Of a stretch of DNA of 24,964 nucleotides, positions 13,990 to 21,612 are shown piece after piece (the first letter of the stretch is position 1; each line of letters begins with the position of its first letter). The translations under genes and the position numbers were made by a program. Origin of the DNA: JBFHNV01 sp965365655 (GTDB lineage: Bacteria > Pseudomonadota > Gammaproteobacteria > HK1); the NCBI GenBank assembly GCA_965365655.1, contig CBDUCN010000033.1, forward strand, positions 1 to 24,964. The letters run 5' to 3'. A model generated the notes under the pieces. It was not told where the DNA came from. It ran no database searches and was given only the letters and a program-made list of their open reading frames with translations.

Positions 13990-15451
13990 GCCGCTCACCC
14001 ATCTGCTGTCGGCCGCCGACGCGGACACCACCCGGGTGCCCGCGGCGTGGGCGCGCGGCGTCGGCCGCATCCACTTCGTGGGCGTCGGCGGCGCCGGCAT
14101 GGGCGGCATCGCCGAGGTGCTGCACACCCTGGGCTTCACCGTCTCGGGCTCGGACGCGAGCGCCGGCAACATGACCCGCCACCTGGAACGCCTCGGGGTC
14201 ACCGTGCACGTCGGCCACGATCCGTCCCACGTGGCCGGCTGCGGCCTGCTGGTGCGCTCCACCGCCATCGCCGACGACAACCCCGAGCTCGCGGCGGCGC
14301 GCGCCGCGCACGTGCCCATCGTGCCGCGCGCGCAGATGCTGGCCGAGCTGATGCGCCTGCGCCCGGGGATCGCGGTGGCCGGCACCCACGGCAAGACCAC
14401 CACCACCAGCCTGGTCGCGAGCCTGCTGGCCGAGGGCGGGCTGGATCCCACCTACGTGGTGGGCGGTCGCGTGATCGCGTCGGGCGTGAACGCGCGCCTC
14501 GGCGCCGGGCGCTACCTCGTGGCCGAGGCCGACGAGAGCGATGCGTCGTTCCTGCTGCTGCAGCCGGTGATGTCGGTGGTGACCAACATCGACGCCGACC
14601 ACATGGAAACCTACGGCGGGGACTTCGCGCGGCTCAAGGCCACCTTCCTCGAGTTCCTGCACCACCTGCCGTTCTACGGCCGCGCGGTGCTGTGCGCCGA
14701 CGACCCCACGGTGGCCGAGCTCATTCCGGCGATCGCGAAGCCGGTGGTGACCTACGGCCTCGGTGACGATGCCGACATCCGCGCTCGCGACATCCGACCC
14801 GACGGCATGCGCACGCACTTCGTCGTCGAGAACGGCAGCGCGCCGCCGTTGCCCGTCACGCTGAACCTCCCGGGCCTTCACAACGTGCGCAATGCGCTGG
14901 CCGCGGTGGCGGTCGCGCGGCTGGTCGGCGTGGACGATGCCGCGCTCGCGCGCGGGCTCGCGGGCTTCCAGGGCATCGCGCGCCGGCTGCAGGACTTCGG
15001 AGAGCGCGTGTGCGCCGCGGGCGCGGTGCGACTCGTGGACGACTACGCGCACCACCCCCGGGAGGTCGCGGCGACGCTGCAGGCGGCGCGCGCGGCATGG
15101 CCCGAGCGGCGCGTGGTCGCGGTGTTCCAGCCCCACCGCTACAGCCGCCTGCGCGACCTGATGGACGACTTCGCGGCCGCGCTCAGCGACGCCGACGTGG
15201 TGGTCGTGACCGAGGTGTACGCGGCCGGCGAGGAGCCGCTGGCGGTCGCCGATGGCCGTGCGCTGTGCCGCGCCATCCGCGGCCGCGGACGCGTGGAGCC
15301 CGTGTTCGCGGACAGCCTGTCGGACCTGCCCGACCTGCTGCCCGGGCTGCTGGCCGGGGGTGACGTGCTGCTGACGCTGGGCGCGGGCGACATCGGCGGC
15401 GTGCCGCCGGTGCTGGCCGCGGCCTGGCCGGCGGCGGAGGGGACGTCGTGA
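13982..15451 (+). CDS. murC: UDP-MurNAc:L-alanine ligase MurC
   Basis: A cytoplasmic Mur ligase that attaches the first stem amino acid to UDP-MurNAc. It has 489 residues, like E. coli (491). Blocks in order are IHFVGVGGAGMGGIAEVL (UDP-binding), the G-T-H-G-K-T-T ATP loop (134-140), AEADESDASFLLLQP, NIDADHMETYGGDF, LPGLHNVRNALAAVAVA, DDYAHHPREVAATL and FQPHRYSRL. The GTG at 13982 lies 8 nt inside murG, with GGAGG (13971-13975) 6 nt upstream. The family-conserved core starts about 28 residues in, so the extended N-terminus is probably genuine but poorly conserved. The stop overlaps the murB GTG (GTGA). Confidence 0.97.
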   Translation: MPEPLTHLLSAADADTTRVPAAWARGVGRIHFVGVGGAGMGGIAEVLHTLGFTVSGSDASAGNMTRHLERLGVTVHVGHDPSHVAGCGLLVRSTAIADDNPELAAARAAHVPIVPRAQMLAELMRLRPGIAVAGTHGKTTTTSLVASLLAEGGLDPTYVVGGRVIASGVNARLGAGRYLVAEADESDASFLLLQPVMSVVTNIDADHMETYGGDFARLKATFLEFLHHLPFYGRAVLCADDPTVAELIPAIAKPVVTYGLGDDADIRARDIRPDGMRTHFVVENGSAPPLPVTLNLPGLHNVRNALAAVAVARLVGVDDAALARGLAGFQGIARRLQDFGERVCAAGAVRLVDDYAHHPREVAATLQAARAAWPERRVVAVFQPHRYSRLRDLMDDFAAALSDADVVVVTEVYAAGEEPLAVADGRALCRAIRGRGRVEPVFADSLSDLPDLLPGLLAGGDVLLTLGAGDIGGVPPVLAAAWPAAEGTS

Positions 15452-16356
15452 TCGCCGCGCCGGATGCGTCGCGCGCGGCAGCGCTACGCGGCACGCTGCG
15501 CCGCGGTGAACCCCTCGCGCGCTACACCGCGTGGGGAATCGGCGGCCCGGCGGACTGCCTCTACGAGCCCGCGGACCTCGACGACCTGTGCGTGTTCCTG
15601 CGCGGGCTGCCGCCGGGCGAGCCGCTGTTCTGGCTGGGCCTGGGCTCGAACCTGCTGGTGCGCGACGGCGGGATCCGCGGCACCGTCGTGCACCTCGGCG
15701 CGACGGTGTCGGCGCTGCGCCGCGAGGGCGAGGACGGGGTGCGCGCCGAGGTGGGCGTCGCGTGTCCGAAGCTCGCGCGCTTCTGCGCCCGCGCGGACCT
15801 CGCCGGCGCCGAGTTCATGGCCGGCATCCCCGGCACGGTGGGCGGTGCGCTCGCGATGAACGCCGGCGCGTTCGGCGGCGAGACCTGGGACATCGTGGAC
15901 TCCGTCAGCACCGTGACCCGCGGGGGCGACCTGCGTGAGCGCGCCCGAGACGAGGTCGAGACCGGCTACCGGCACGTCGCGGTGCCGCCGGGCGAGTGGT
16001 TCGTCGCGGCGCTGTTCCGGCTGCACCCGGGCGACGCGGCGCGCGGCGAGGCGCGCATCCGCGAGCTGCTGCGCCGGCGCGCCGAGACCCAGCCCACGCG
16101 CCAGCGCAGCTGCGGCTCGGTGTTCCGCAATCCTCCCGGCGACTTCGCGGCGCGCCTGATCGAGGACTGCGGCCTGAAGGGCGAGCGCATCGGCGGCGCG
16201 GAGGTCTCGCGCAAGCACGCGAACTTCATCATCAACACCGGCGGCGCGCGCGCCGCTGACGTGGAGGCGCTGATCGCCCGCGTCGCCGAGCGCGTCGCCG
16301 AGCGCCACGGTGTGGTGCTGATGCCCGAGGTGCGCGTGGTGGGAGAGGCGCCATGA
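15448..16356 (+). CDS. murB: UDP-N-acetylenolpyruvoylglucosamine reductase MurB (short, type II form)
   Basis: A cytoplasmic flavoenzyme reducing enolpyruvyl-UDP-GlcNAc to UDP-MurNAc with NADPH. It has 302 residues. Blocks are LARYTAWGIGGPAD, FWLGLGSNLLVRDGGI (FAD-binding), AGAEFMAGIPGTVGGALAMNAGAFGGE, the S-C-G-S-V-F-R-N-P segment holding the catalytic serine, AARLIEDCGLKG and VSRKHANFIINTGGA. The length and the CGSVFRNP context fit the short type II MurB seen in Gram-positives and several proteobacteria, rather than the ~340-residue E. coli type I enzyme. The GTG at 15448 overlaps the murC stop, and the murB stop overlaps the ddl ATG (ATGA). Confidence 0.96.
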   Translation: MIAAPDASRAAALRGTLRRGEPLARYTAWGIGGPADCLYEPADLDDLCVFLRGLPPGEPLFWLGLGSNLLVRDGGIRGTVVHLGATVSALRREGEDGVRAEVGVACPKLARFCARADLAGAEFMAGIPGTVGGALAMNAGAFGGETWDIVDSVSTVTRGGDLRERARDEVETGYRHVAVPPGEWFVAALFRLHPGDAARGEARIRELLRRRAETQPTRQRSCGSVFRNPPGDFAARLIEDCGLKGERIGGAEVSRKHANFIINTGGARAADVEALIARVAERVAERHGVVLMPEVRVVGEAP

Positions 16357-17270
16357 GCTTCGGCAAGGTGGCGGTCCTGCTGGGCGGACGCTCCGCCGAG
16401 CGCGAGGTGTCGCTCGCGAGCGGCGACGGCGTGCTGCGCGCGCTGCGCAACGCCGGCGTGGACGCGCACGCGGTGGACACCGGGCGCATGTCCGGCGTGG
16501 AGCTGCTCGCGCACCTGGAGGACGAGCGCTTCGAGCGCGCGTTCATCGTGCTGCACGGGCGCGGAGGCGAGGACGGCACGTTGCAGGGCGCGCTGGAGAC
16601 CATCGGCATGCCCTACACCGGAAGCGGCGTGCTGGGCTCCGCGCTCGCGATGGACAAGCACCGGGCGAAGCTGGTGTGGCGCGCGCTCGGGATCCCGACG
16701 CCCGAGTACGCGGTCGTGCGCGGCGAGGACGAGATCGCGACGGCCGTTCGCGACGTGGGCTTTCCGGCCTTCGTGAAGCCGGTGCACGAGGGCTCGAGCG
16801 TCGGCATGGCGCCGGTGGACGACGAGGAGTCGCTGCACCGCGCGTGGTACGAGGCCGCGCGCTTCGACGACGAGGTGCTGGTGGAGCGGCGCATCGACGG
16901 GCCGGAGTACACCGCGTCCATCCTCGGGCGCGAGGTGCTGCCGCTGATCCGCCTCGAGCCCGCGCGCAGCTTCTACGACTACGAGGCGAAGTACGCCGAC
17001 GGCGCCGGCACCCGCTATCACTGCCCGTGCGGCCTCGGGCCCGACGACGAGGCGCGCCTCGCCGAGCTCAGCCTCGCGGCGTTCGACGCGGTGGGTGCGA
17101 GCGGATGGGGACGCCTGGACCTGCTGTGCGACGCGGCCGGCGAGCCCTGGTTCATCGACGTCAACACCGCTCCCGGCATGACCTCGCACAGCCTGGTGCC
17201 GATGGCCGCGGCGGCGGCGGGCCTGAGCTTCGAGGACCTGGTCGTGCGCATCCTGGAGGAGAGCGCATGA
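16353..17270 (+). CDS. ddl: D-alanine--D-alanine ligase Ddl (DdlB type)
   Basis: An ATP-grasp ligase that makes D-Ala-D-Ala for MurF. It has 305 residues, one short of E. coli DdlB. Blocks are KVAVLLGGRSAEREVSLASG at the N-terminus, FIVLHGRGGEDGTLQG, YTGSGVLGSALAMDKH, PAFVKPVHEGSSVGM (ATP-binding), YDYEAKYADGAGTRYHCP and NTAPGMTSHSLVPM. The metal-ligand positions align with E. coli DdlB at a constant offset of one: Asp256 (E. coli Asp257), Asp269 (E. coli Glu270) and Asn271 (E. coli Asn272). The Asp in place of Glu is a conservative change that I note as unusual. The ATG overlaps the murB stop, and the end overlaps ftsQ (ATGA). Confidence 0.96.
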   Translation: MSFGKVAVLLGGRSAEREVSLASGDGVLRALRNAGVDAHAVDTGRMSGVELLAHLEDERFERAFIVLHGRGGEDGTLQGALETIGMPYTGSGVLGSALAMDKHRAKLVWRALGIPTPEYAVVRGEDEIATAVRDVGFPAFVKPVHEGSSVGMAPVDDEESLHRAWYEAARFDDEVLVERRIDGPEYTASILGREVLPLIRLEPARSFYDYEAKYADGAGTRYHCPCGLGPDDEARLAELSLAAFDAVGASGWGRLDLLCDAAGEPWFIDVNTAPGMTSHSLVPMAAAAAGLSFEDLVVRILEESA

Positions 17271-18028
17271 GCGTGGGCGTGCGGCGAAGCCTCGCGGCGG
17301 TGGCGCTGCTCGCCGGCGTGGCCGTGGTCGCGGTGCCGCTGGCCGGCGACCTGCGCGGCCAGGCGGTGGGCGCGGTGCGCATCGCCGGCGACTTCCATCG
17401 CGTGTCGCGCGAGGACCTCGAGGCGGCGGTGCGCGCGGAGCTCGCGGCCGGGGGCTTCTTCGCGGTGGACGTGGAGAAGGTGCGCCGCGCGGCCACCGCG
17501 CTTCCGTGGGTGCGCGAGGCCACCGTGCGCCGGGTGTGGCCCGACAGCATCCACATCGCGGTCGAGGAGCGGGTCGCGGTCGCGCGCTGGAACGCGGAGC
17601 AGCTGATGGAGGACGACGCGAGCCTGTTCCGGCCGGCGGAGGGCGTCGAGCGCTATCCGCTCGCGCGCCTCGCCGGGCCGCCCGGGCGCCACGGCGACGT
17701 GCTGGCCCGCTTCAAGCGCCTCGCGACCACCTTCGGCACGGTCGCCGGCGGCGTCAGCGCGCTCTCGCTCAGCGAGCGCGGCGGCTGGACCGTGGAGTTC
17801 GCGAACGGCCTCACGCTGGTGCCGCGCTCGCCGCTGGACGTCGACGAGCTCGCGCGCTTCGCCGAAGCGCTGCCGCGGATCCTCGGCGATCGCCTGGGCG
17901 ACGCCGAGCGCATCGATCTTCGCTACGCGAACGGCTTCGCCGTGCGCTGGCGCGAGCCGCCCGCGCCGGTGGCCGGAACGGAAACCGACGGGCGGACCGG
18001 GGTGCAGCCGGGGGGAGAAAAGGGGTGA
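17267..18028 (+). CDS. ftsQ: Cell division protein FtsQ
   Basis: A bitopic inner-membrane divisome scaffold that recruits FtsB and FtsL. It has 253 residues. One hydrophobic segment (about residues 8-27) follows a short basic N-terminus. Then comes a POTRA-like domain (about 35-105) with VGAVRIAGDFHRVSREDLEAA and LPWVREATVRRVWPDSIHI, the latter being the most conserved FtsQ block. A beta-rich region with LSLSERGGWTVEFANGLTL follows. The last ~20 residues are Gly/Thr-rich and variable. The ATG overlaps the ddl stop, with GGAGGA (17255-17260) 6 nt upstream. The stop overlaps the ftsA GTG (GTGA). Slightly shorter than E. coli FtsQ (276). Confidence 0.94.
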   Translation: MSVGVRRSLAAVALLAGVAVVAVPLAGDLRGQAVGAVRIAGDFHRVSREDLEAAVRAELAAGGFFAVDVEKVRRAATALPWVREATVRRVWPDSIHIAVEERVAVARWNAEQLMEDDASLFRPAEGVERYPLARLAGPPGRHGDVLARFKRLATTFGTVAGGVSALSLSERGGWTVEFANGLTLVPRSPLDVDELARFAEALPRILGDRLGDAERIDLRYANGFAVRWREPPAPVAGTETDGRTGVQPGGEKG

Positions 18029-19257
18029 AGAAGAACGACCGCAACCTGGTGGTCGGGCTGGACATCGGCACGTCCAAGGTGTGCGCCATCGTGGGCGAGG
18101 TGGGCGTCGACAACAGCATCGAGATCATCGGCATCGGCTTCCACCCCTCGCGCGGGCTCAAGAAGGGGGTGGTGGTGAACATCGAGTCCACCGTGCAGTC
18201 CATCCAGCGCGCGGTGGAGGAGGCCGAGCTCATGGCCGGGTGCCAGATCCACTCGGTGTTCGCCGGCATCGCCGGCAGCCATATCCGCAGCCTGAACTCG
18301 CACGGCATCGTCGCGATCCGCGACAAGGAGGTGAGCGCGAGCGACGTGGAGCGGGTCATCGACGCGGCGCGCGCCGTCGCGATCCCGGCGGATCAGAAGA
18401 TCCTCCACATCCTCCCGCAGGAATTCATCATCGACAACCAGGAAGGCATCCGCGAGCCGGTGGGCATGTCGGGCGTGCGCCTGGAGGCGAAGGTGCACAT
18501 GGTCACCGGCGCGGTGAGCGCGGCGCAGAACATCATCAAGTGCGTGCGCCGCTGCGGCCTGGAGGTGGACGACATCATCCTCGAGCAGCTCGCGTCCTCG
18601 GAATCGGTGCTGATGGAGGACGAGAAGGATCTGGGTGTCGCGCTGGTGGACATCGGCGGCGGCACCACCGACATCGCGGTGTTCACCGAGGGCGCGATCC
18701 GTCACACCGCGGTGATTCCGATCGCGGGCGACCAGGTCACGAACGACATCGCGGTGGCGCTGCGAACGCCGACGCAGAACGCCGAGGAGATCAAGATCAA
18801 GTACGCGTGCGCGCTCGCGCAGCTCGCGACGCCGGAGGAGACCATCGAGGTGCCGAGCGTCGGCGAGCGCCCGCCGCGGCGCCTCGCGCGCCAGACGCTC
18901 GCCGAGGTGGTGGAGCCGCGCTACGAGGAGCTGATGACGCTGGTGCAGGCGGAGCTTCGCCGTTCCGGGTTCGAGGATCTGTGCGCCGCGGGCATGGTGC
19001 TCACCGGCGGCAGCTCGAAGATGGAGGGGCTCGTCGAGCTGGCCGAGGAGATCCTGCACATGCCGGTGCGCCTCGGCGCGCCGCAGAGCGTCACCGGGCT
19101 CGGCGAGGTGGTGCGCAATCCGATCTATTCCACCGGGGTGGGGCTGCTGCTCTTCGGCCACCGCCACGCCTCGGCGCGCCACTCGGACCGGGTGTCCGAG
19201 GGCGGGTTCAAGGCGGTGTGGGATCGCATGAAGAGCTGGTTCCAGGGGAACTTCTGA
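18025..19257 (+). CDS. ftsA: Cell division protein FtsA
   Basis: An actin-like ATPase that tethers FtsZ filaments to the cytoplasmic membrane. It has 410 residues. Visible blocks are VVGLDIGTSKVCAIVGE (phosphate 1), the 1C-domain region GSHIRSLNSHGIVAI and RVIDAARAVAIPADQKILH, LVDIGGGTTDIAVF (phosphate 2), MVLTGGSSKMEGLVELAEE (adenosine motif), and an amphipathic C-terminal helix FKAVWDRMKSWFQGNF, the membrane-targeting sequence. The GTG at 18025 overlaps the ftsQ stop, with GGGGGAG (18011-18017) 7 nt upstream. Codon use is the same as its neighbours. It is followed by a 45-nt gap to ftsZ. Confidence 0.97.
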   Translation: MKKNDRNLVVGLDIGTSKVCAIVGEVGVDNSIEIIGIGFHPSRGLKKGVVVNIESTVQSIQRAVEEAELMAGCQIHSVFAGIAGSHIRSLNSHGIVAIRDKEVSASDVERVIDAARAVAIPADQKILHILPQEFIIDNQEGIREPVGMSGVRLEAKVHMVTGAVSAAQNIIKCVRRCGLEVDDIILEQLASSESVLMEDEKDLGVALVDIGGGTTDIAVFTEGAIRHTAVIPIAGDQVTNDIAVALRTPTQNAEEIKIKYACALAQLATPEETIEVPSVGERPPRRLARQTLAEVVEPRYEELMTLVQAELRRSGFEDLCAAGMVLTGGSSKMEGLVELAEEILHMPVRLGAPQSVTGLGEVVRNPIYSTGVGLLLFGHRHASARHSDRVSEGGFKAVWDRMKSWFQGNF

Positions 19258-19272
19258 AGTCAGGACGAACAC

Positions 19273-19286
19273 ACGGACAAGTCCGT
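19273..19286 (+). promoter_or_regulatory. 14-bp palindrome ACGGACAAGTCCGT in the ftsA-ftsZ gap
   Basis: Perfect 6-bp arms (19273-19278 and 19281-19286) flank AA. As RNA it would be a 5-bp stem with a CAAG tetraloop, ending 4 nt before the ftsZ Shine-Dalgarno sequence. As DNA it could be an operator. Confidence 0.4.
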
Positions 19287-19288
19287 TT

Positions 19289-19295
19289 AAGGAGG
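19289..19295 (+). promoter_or_regulatory. Strong ribosome binding site of ftsZ
   Basis: AAGGAGG (19289-19295), followed by GG, is the strongest Shine-Dalgarno match in the window. It lies 7 nt before the ftsZ ATG (19303). It fits the need for far more FtsZ than the other cluster products, and it is the site that fixes the ftsZ start. Confidence 0.85.
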
Positions 19296-19302
19296 GGCAA
19301 CG

Positions 19303-20460
19303 ATGTTTGAACTCATGGATTCGTACAGCCAGAGCAGCGCGGTCATCCGCGTCATCGGCATCGGCGGCGGCGGCGGAAACGCCGTCGAGCACATGCTGCA
19401 GAGCAGCGTGGAGGGGGTGGAGTTCGTTTGCGCGAACACCGACTCACAGGCCCTGCGGGCCTCGTCGGCGCACTGCAAGCTGCAGCTCGGCAACGAGGTC
19501 ACGAAGGGCCTCGGCGCCGGCGCGAACCCGGACGTCGGGCGCCAGAGCGCGCTCGAGGACCGCGACCGCATCCAGGAGGTGCTGGAAGGCGCGGACATGG
19601 TGTTCATCACCGCCGGCATGGGCGGCGGCACCGGCACCGGCGCGTCGCCGGTGGTCGCGCAGCTCGCGAAGGAGATGGGCATCCTGACGGTGGCGGTGGT
19701 CACCAAGCCGTTTCCGTTCGAGCTCAAGCGCCGCATGGCGATCGCCGAGGACGGCATCGGCGCGCTGTCGGAGCACGTGGACTCGTTGATCACGGTGCCG
19801 AACGAGAAGCTGCTCTCGGTGCTCGGGCGAGGCATCTCGCTGAAGGACGCGTTCCGCGCGGCGAACGAGGTGCTGCACGGCGCGGTGCAGGGCATCGCCG
19901 AGCTGATCACGCGTCCCGGCATGATCAACGTGGACTTCGCGGACGTGCGCACGGTGATGAGCGAGAAGGGTCGCGCGATGATGGGCTCGGGCCGCGCCAC
20001 AGGCGAGGACCGCGCGCAGCGCGCGGCGGAGGCCGCGATCGCGTGCCCGCTGCTCGAGGACGTCAACCTTGCCGGCGCGCGCGGCATCCTGGTGAACGTG
20101 ACCTCGGGCTCGGACCTCGCGATGGACGAGTTCGCGGCGGTGGGCGAGGCCATCGGGGACTTCGCGTCGGACAACGCGCTGGTGGTCATCGGCACCGCGA
20201 TGGACGACGGGCTCAAGGACGAGCTCCGGGTCACCGTGGTCGCGACCGGCCTGGGCGCGGGCGAGGCGGTCCGCCAGGGCAAGCAGGAGGGCCTGCGGGT
20301 GGTGCGTGCCGCGAACGGCGAGGTGGACTACCGCAACTTCGACACCCCCACCGTGGTGCGCAACCAGCCGCCGCGCGAGCGTGGCAACGCGGTGACGGCG
20401 CTGGCCGAGGACCCGGATTACCTGGACATCCCCGCGTTCCTGCGCCGCCAGGCCGACTGA
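19303..20460 (+). CDS. ftsZ: Cell division GTPase FtsZ
   Basis: The tubulin homologue that forms the cytokinetic ring. It has 385 residues, like E. coli (383). Blocks are VIRVIGIGGGGGNAVEHML (nucleotide loop), the tubulin signature G-G-G-T-G-T-G (107-113), VTKPFPFELKRR, the T7 loop N-V-D-F-A-D (209-214) needed for GTP hydrolysis across subunits, and ATGLG at the end of the globular domain. A short linker (about 50 residues) leads to the C-terminal peptide DYLDIPAFLRRQAD, the binding site for FtsA and other partners. The start is set by the strong Shine-Dalgarno. It is the last gene of the dcw block and is not overlapped by ftsA. Hairpin-rich sequence follows the stop. Confidence 0.98.
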   Translation: MFELMDSYSQSSAVIRVIGIGGGGGNAVEHMLQSSVEGVEFVCANTDSQALRASSAHCKLQLGNEVTKGLGAGANPDVGRQSALEDRDRIQEVLEGADMVFITAGMGGGTGTGASPVVAQLAKEMGILTVAVVTKPFPFELKRRMAIAEDGIGALSEHVDSLITVPNEKLLSVLGRGISLKDAFRAANEVLHGAVQGIAELITRPGMINVDFADVRTVMSEKGRAMMGSGRATGEDRAQRAAEAAIACPLLEDVNLAGARGILVNVTSGSDLAMDEFAAVGEAIGDFASDNALVVIGTAMDDGLKDELRVTVVATGLGAGEAVRQGKQEGLRVVRAANGEVDYRNFDTPTVVRNQPPRERGNAVTALAEDPDYLDIPAFLRRQAD

Positions 20461-20464
20461 GCCG

Positions 20465-20522
20465 CGGGGGCGGGGTGGCCCGGCCCCGGCTGCCCCGCCC
20501 CCGGCGCACGCGCCGGGGGCGG
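20465..20522 (+). terminator. Two overlapping GC-rich hairpins after ftsZ (mutually exclusive)
   Basis: Hairpin A: CGGGGGCGGGG (20465-20475) pairs with CCCCGCCCCCG (20493-20503), 11 bp without mismatch, with further pairing inward. Hairpin B: CCGCCCCCGGCGC (20495-20507) pairs with GCGCCGGGGGCGG (20510-20522), 13 bp, although the innermost pair or two must open for a loop. The middle arm is shared, so only one can form at a time. No T-run follows either, so this is not a classical intrinsic terminator. It may stabilise the ftsZ mRNA end, aid termination, or act as a switch. Confidence 0.5.
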
Positions 20523-20549
20523 ACACCGGCGAGGCACGGAGACCCCTGC

Positions 20550-20573
20550 AACCCTTCGTTATTAAAGGGTTTT
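20550..20573 (+). terminator. Candidate terminator between ftsZ and lpxC
   Basis: AACCCTT (20550-20556) pairs perfectly with AAGGGTT (20565-20571) around an 8-nt loop, and two more Ts follow (a run of four, 20570-20573). The stem and T-run are modest. Position about 90 nt past the ftsZ stop and before the lpxC promoter candidate fits a cluster-end terminator. Confidence 0.5.
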
Positions 20574-20610
20574 CGCCGGCCTGCCGGATGTCGCCCGCGA
20601 ACGTGGGGTG

Positions 20611-20619
20611 TGATAGCAT
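20611..20619 (+). promoter_or_regulatory. Candidate extended -10 promoter of lpxC
   Basis: TGA-TAGCAT has the TGN extension and four of six -10 consensus bases, but no recognisable -35 lies 17 bp upstream. Transcription would start near 20626 and give a leader of about 75 nt. The leader contains an isolated GGAGG (20650-20654) with no start codon at proper spacing, and an A-rich run (20668-20674). Confidence 0.4.
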
Positions 20620-20700
20620 CCGCGGCCAACGACGCTCGGGGTGTGCCCTGGAGGCGTCACGAAGACCAAAAAAAGTCGTCTCTCGGGGGTTGCTCTTTAC

Positions 20701-21612
20701 ATGATTCGTCAGCGCACGCTGAAGAACGTCATTCGTGCCACGGGGGTGGGGCTCCATACGGGTGAGAAGGTCTATCTGACGCTCCGCCCGGCCCAGCCCA
20801 ACACCGGCATCGTGTTTCGCCGGGTGGATCTGGAAGACCCTGTCGAGATCCGGGCCTGCCCGGAGAACGTCGGCGACACCCGGCTGTCCACCACGCTGAG
20901 CAGCGGCGCCGCGCGGGTCTCCACCGTCGAGCACCTGCTGTCCGCGATGGCCGGCATGGGCATCGACAACGCCTACGTCGACCTGAGCGCGGCGGAGGTG
21001 CCGATCATGGACGGCAGTGCCGGTCCGTTCGTGTTCCTCATCCAGTCCGCCGGGATCGAGGAGCAGAACGTGCCCAAGCGCTTCATCCGCATCAAGGAGA
21101 CGGTGCGGGTCGAGGACGGCGACAAGTGGGCGCGCTTCGAGCCGTTCAACGGCTTCAAGGTCTCATTCGGGATCGAGTTCGACCACCCGGTGTTCCGGGA
21201 GTGCAGCAACTACGCGACGGTGGATTTCTCCACCACCTCCTTCGTCAAGGAGGTCAGCCGCGCGCGCACCTTCGGATTCACCCGCGACCTCGAGCGCCTG
21301 CGCGAGAACAACCTCGCGCTCGGCGGCAACCTCGACAACGCCATCGTGGTCGACGACTACCGGATCCTCAACGAGGACGGCCTGCGCTACGAGGACGAGT
21401 TCGTCAAGCACAAGGTGCTGGACGCCATCGGCGACCTGTACCTGCTGGGGCAGCCGCTGATCGGAGCCTTCAGCGGCTACAAGTCCGGCCACGCGCTCAA
21501 CAACGAGCTGCTTCGCGCGCTGCTCGCGCAGGAGTCGGCCTGGGAGACGGTCACCTTCGACGACGAGGTGCAGGTCCCGATCATCTTCGCGCAGCCGGCG
21601 TCCGCGTCCTGA
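20701..21612 (+). CDS. lpxC: UDP-3-O-acyl-N-acetylglucosamine deacetylase LpxC
   Basis: The zinc-dependent enzyme for the committed step of lipid A synthesis. It has 303 residues, against 305 in E. coli. The N-terminus MIRQRTLKNVIRATGVGLH aligns directly with E. coli LpxC and fixes the start at ATG 20701, although the frame is open back to GTG 20641 and no good Shine-Dalgarno precedes the ATG. Zinc ligands are His78, His237 and Asp241, and the catalytic His264 lies in SGYKSGHALNN. Each is exactly one residue before its E. coli counterpart. Other blocks are VEHLLSAMAGMGIDN and RTFGFTRDLERLRENNLALGG (split across 270-298 nt of the middle). It follows ftsZ as in many gammaproteobacteria and converges on dciA with a 24-bp gap. 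Confidence 0.97.
   Translation: MIRQRTLKNVIRATGVGLHTGEKVYLTLRPAQPNTGIVFRRVDLEDPVEIRACPENVGDTRLSTTLSSGAARVSTVEHLLSAMAGMGIDNAYVDLSAAEVPIMDGSAGPFVFLIQSAGIEEQNVPKRFIRIKETVRVEDGDKWARFEPFNGFKVSFGIEFDHPVFRECSNYATVDFSTTSFVKEVSRARTFGFTRDLERLRENNLALGGNLDNAIVVDDYRILNEDGLRYEDEFVKHKVLDAIGDLYLLGQPLIGAFSGYKSGHALNNELLRALLAQESAWETVTFDDEVQVPIIFAQPASAS

Noticed and set aside
20641..20700. LpxC starting at GTG 20641 as the main start
   Set aside because: LpxC proteins begin with the M-I-[KR]-Q-R-T-L-K block, which starts at 20701. The extension is kept only as a question among the findings.
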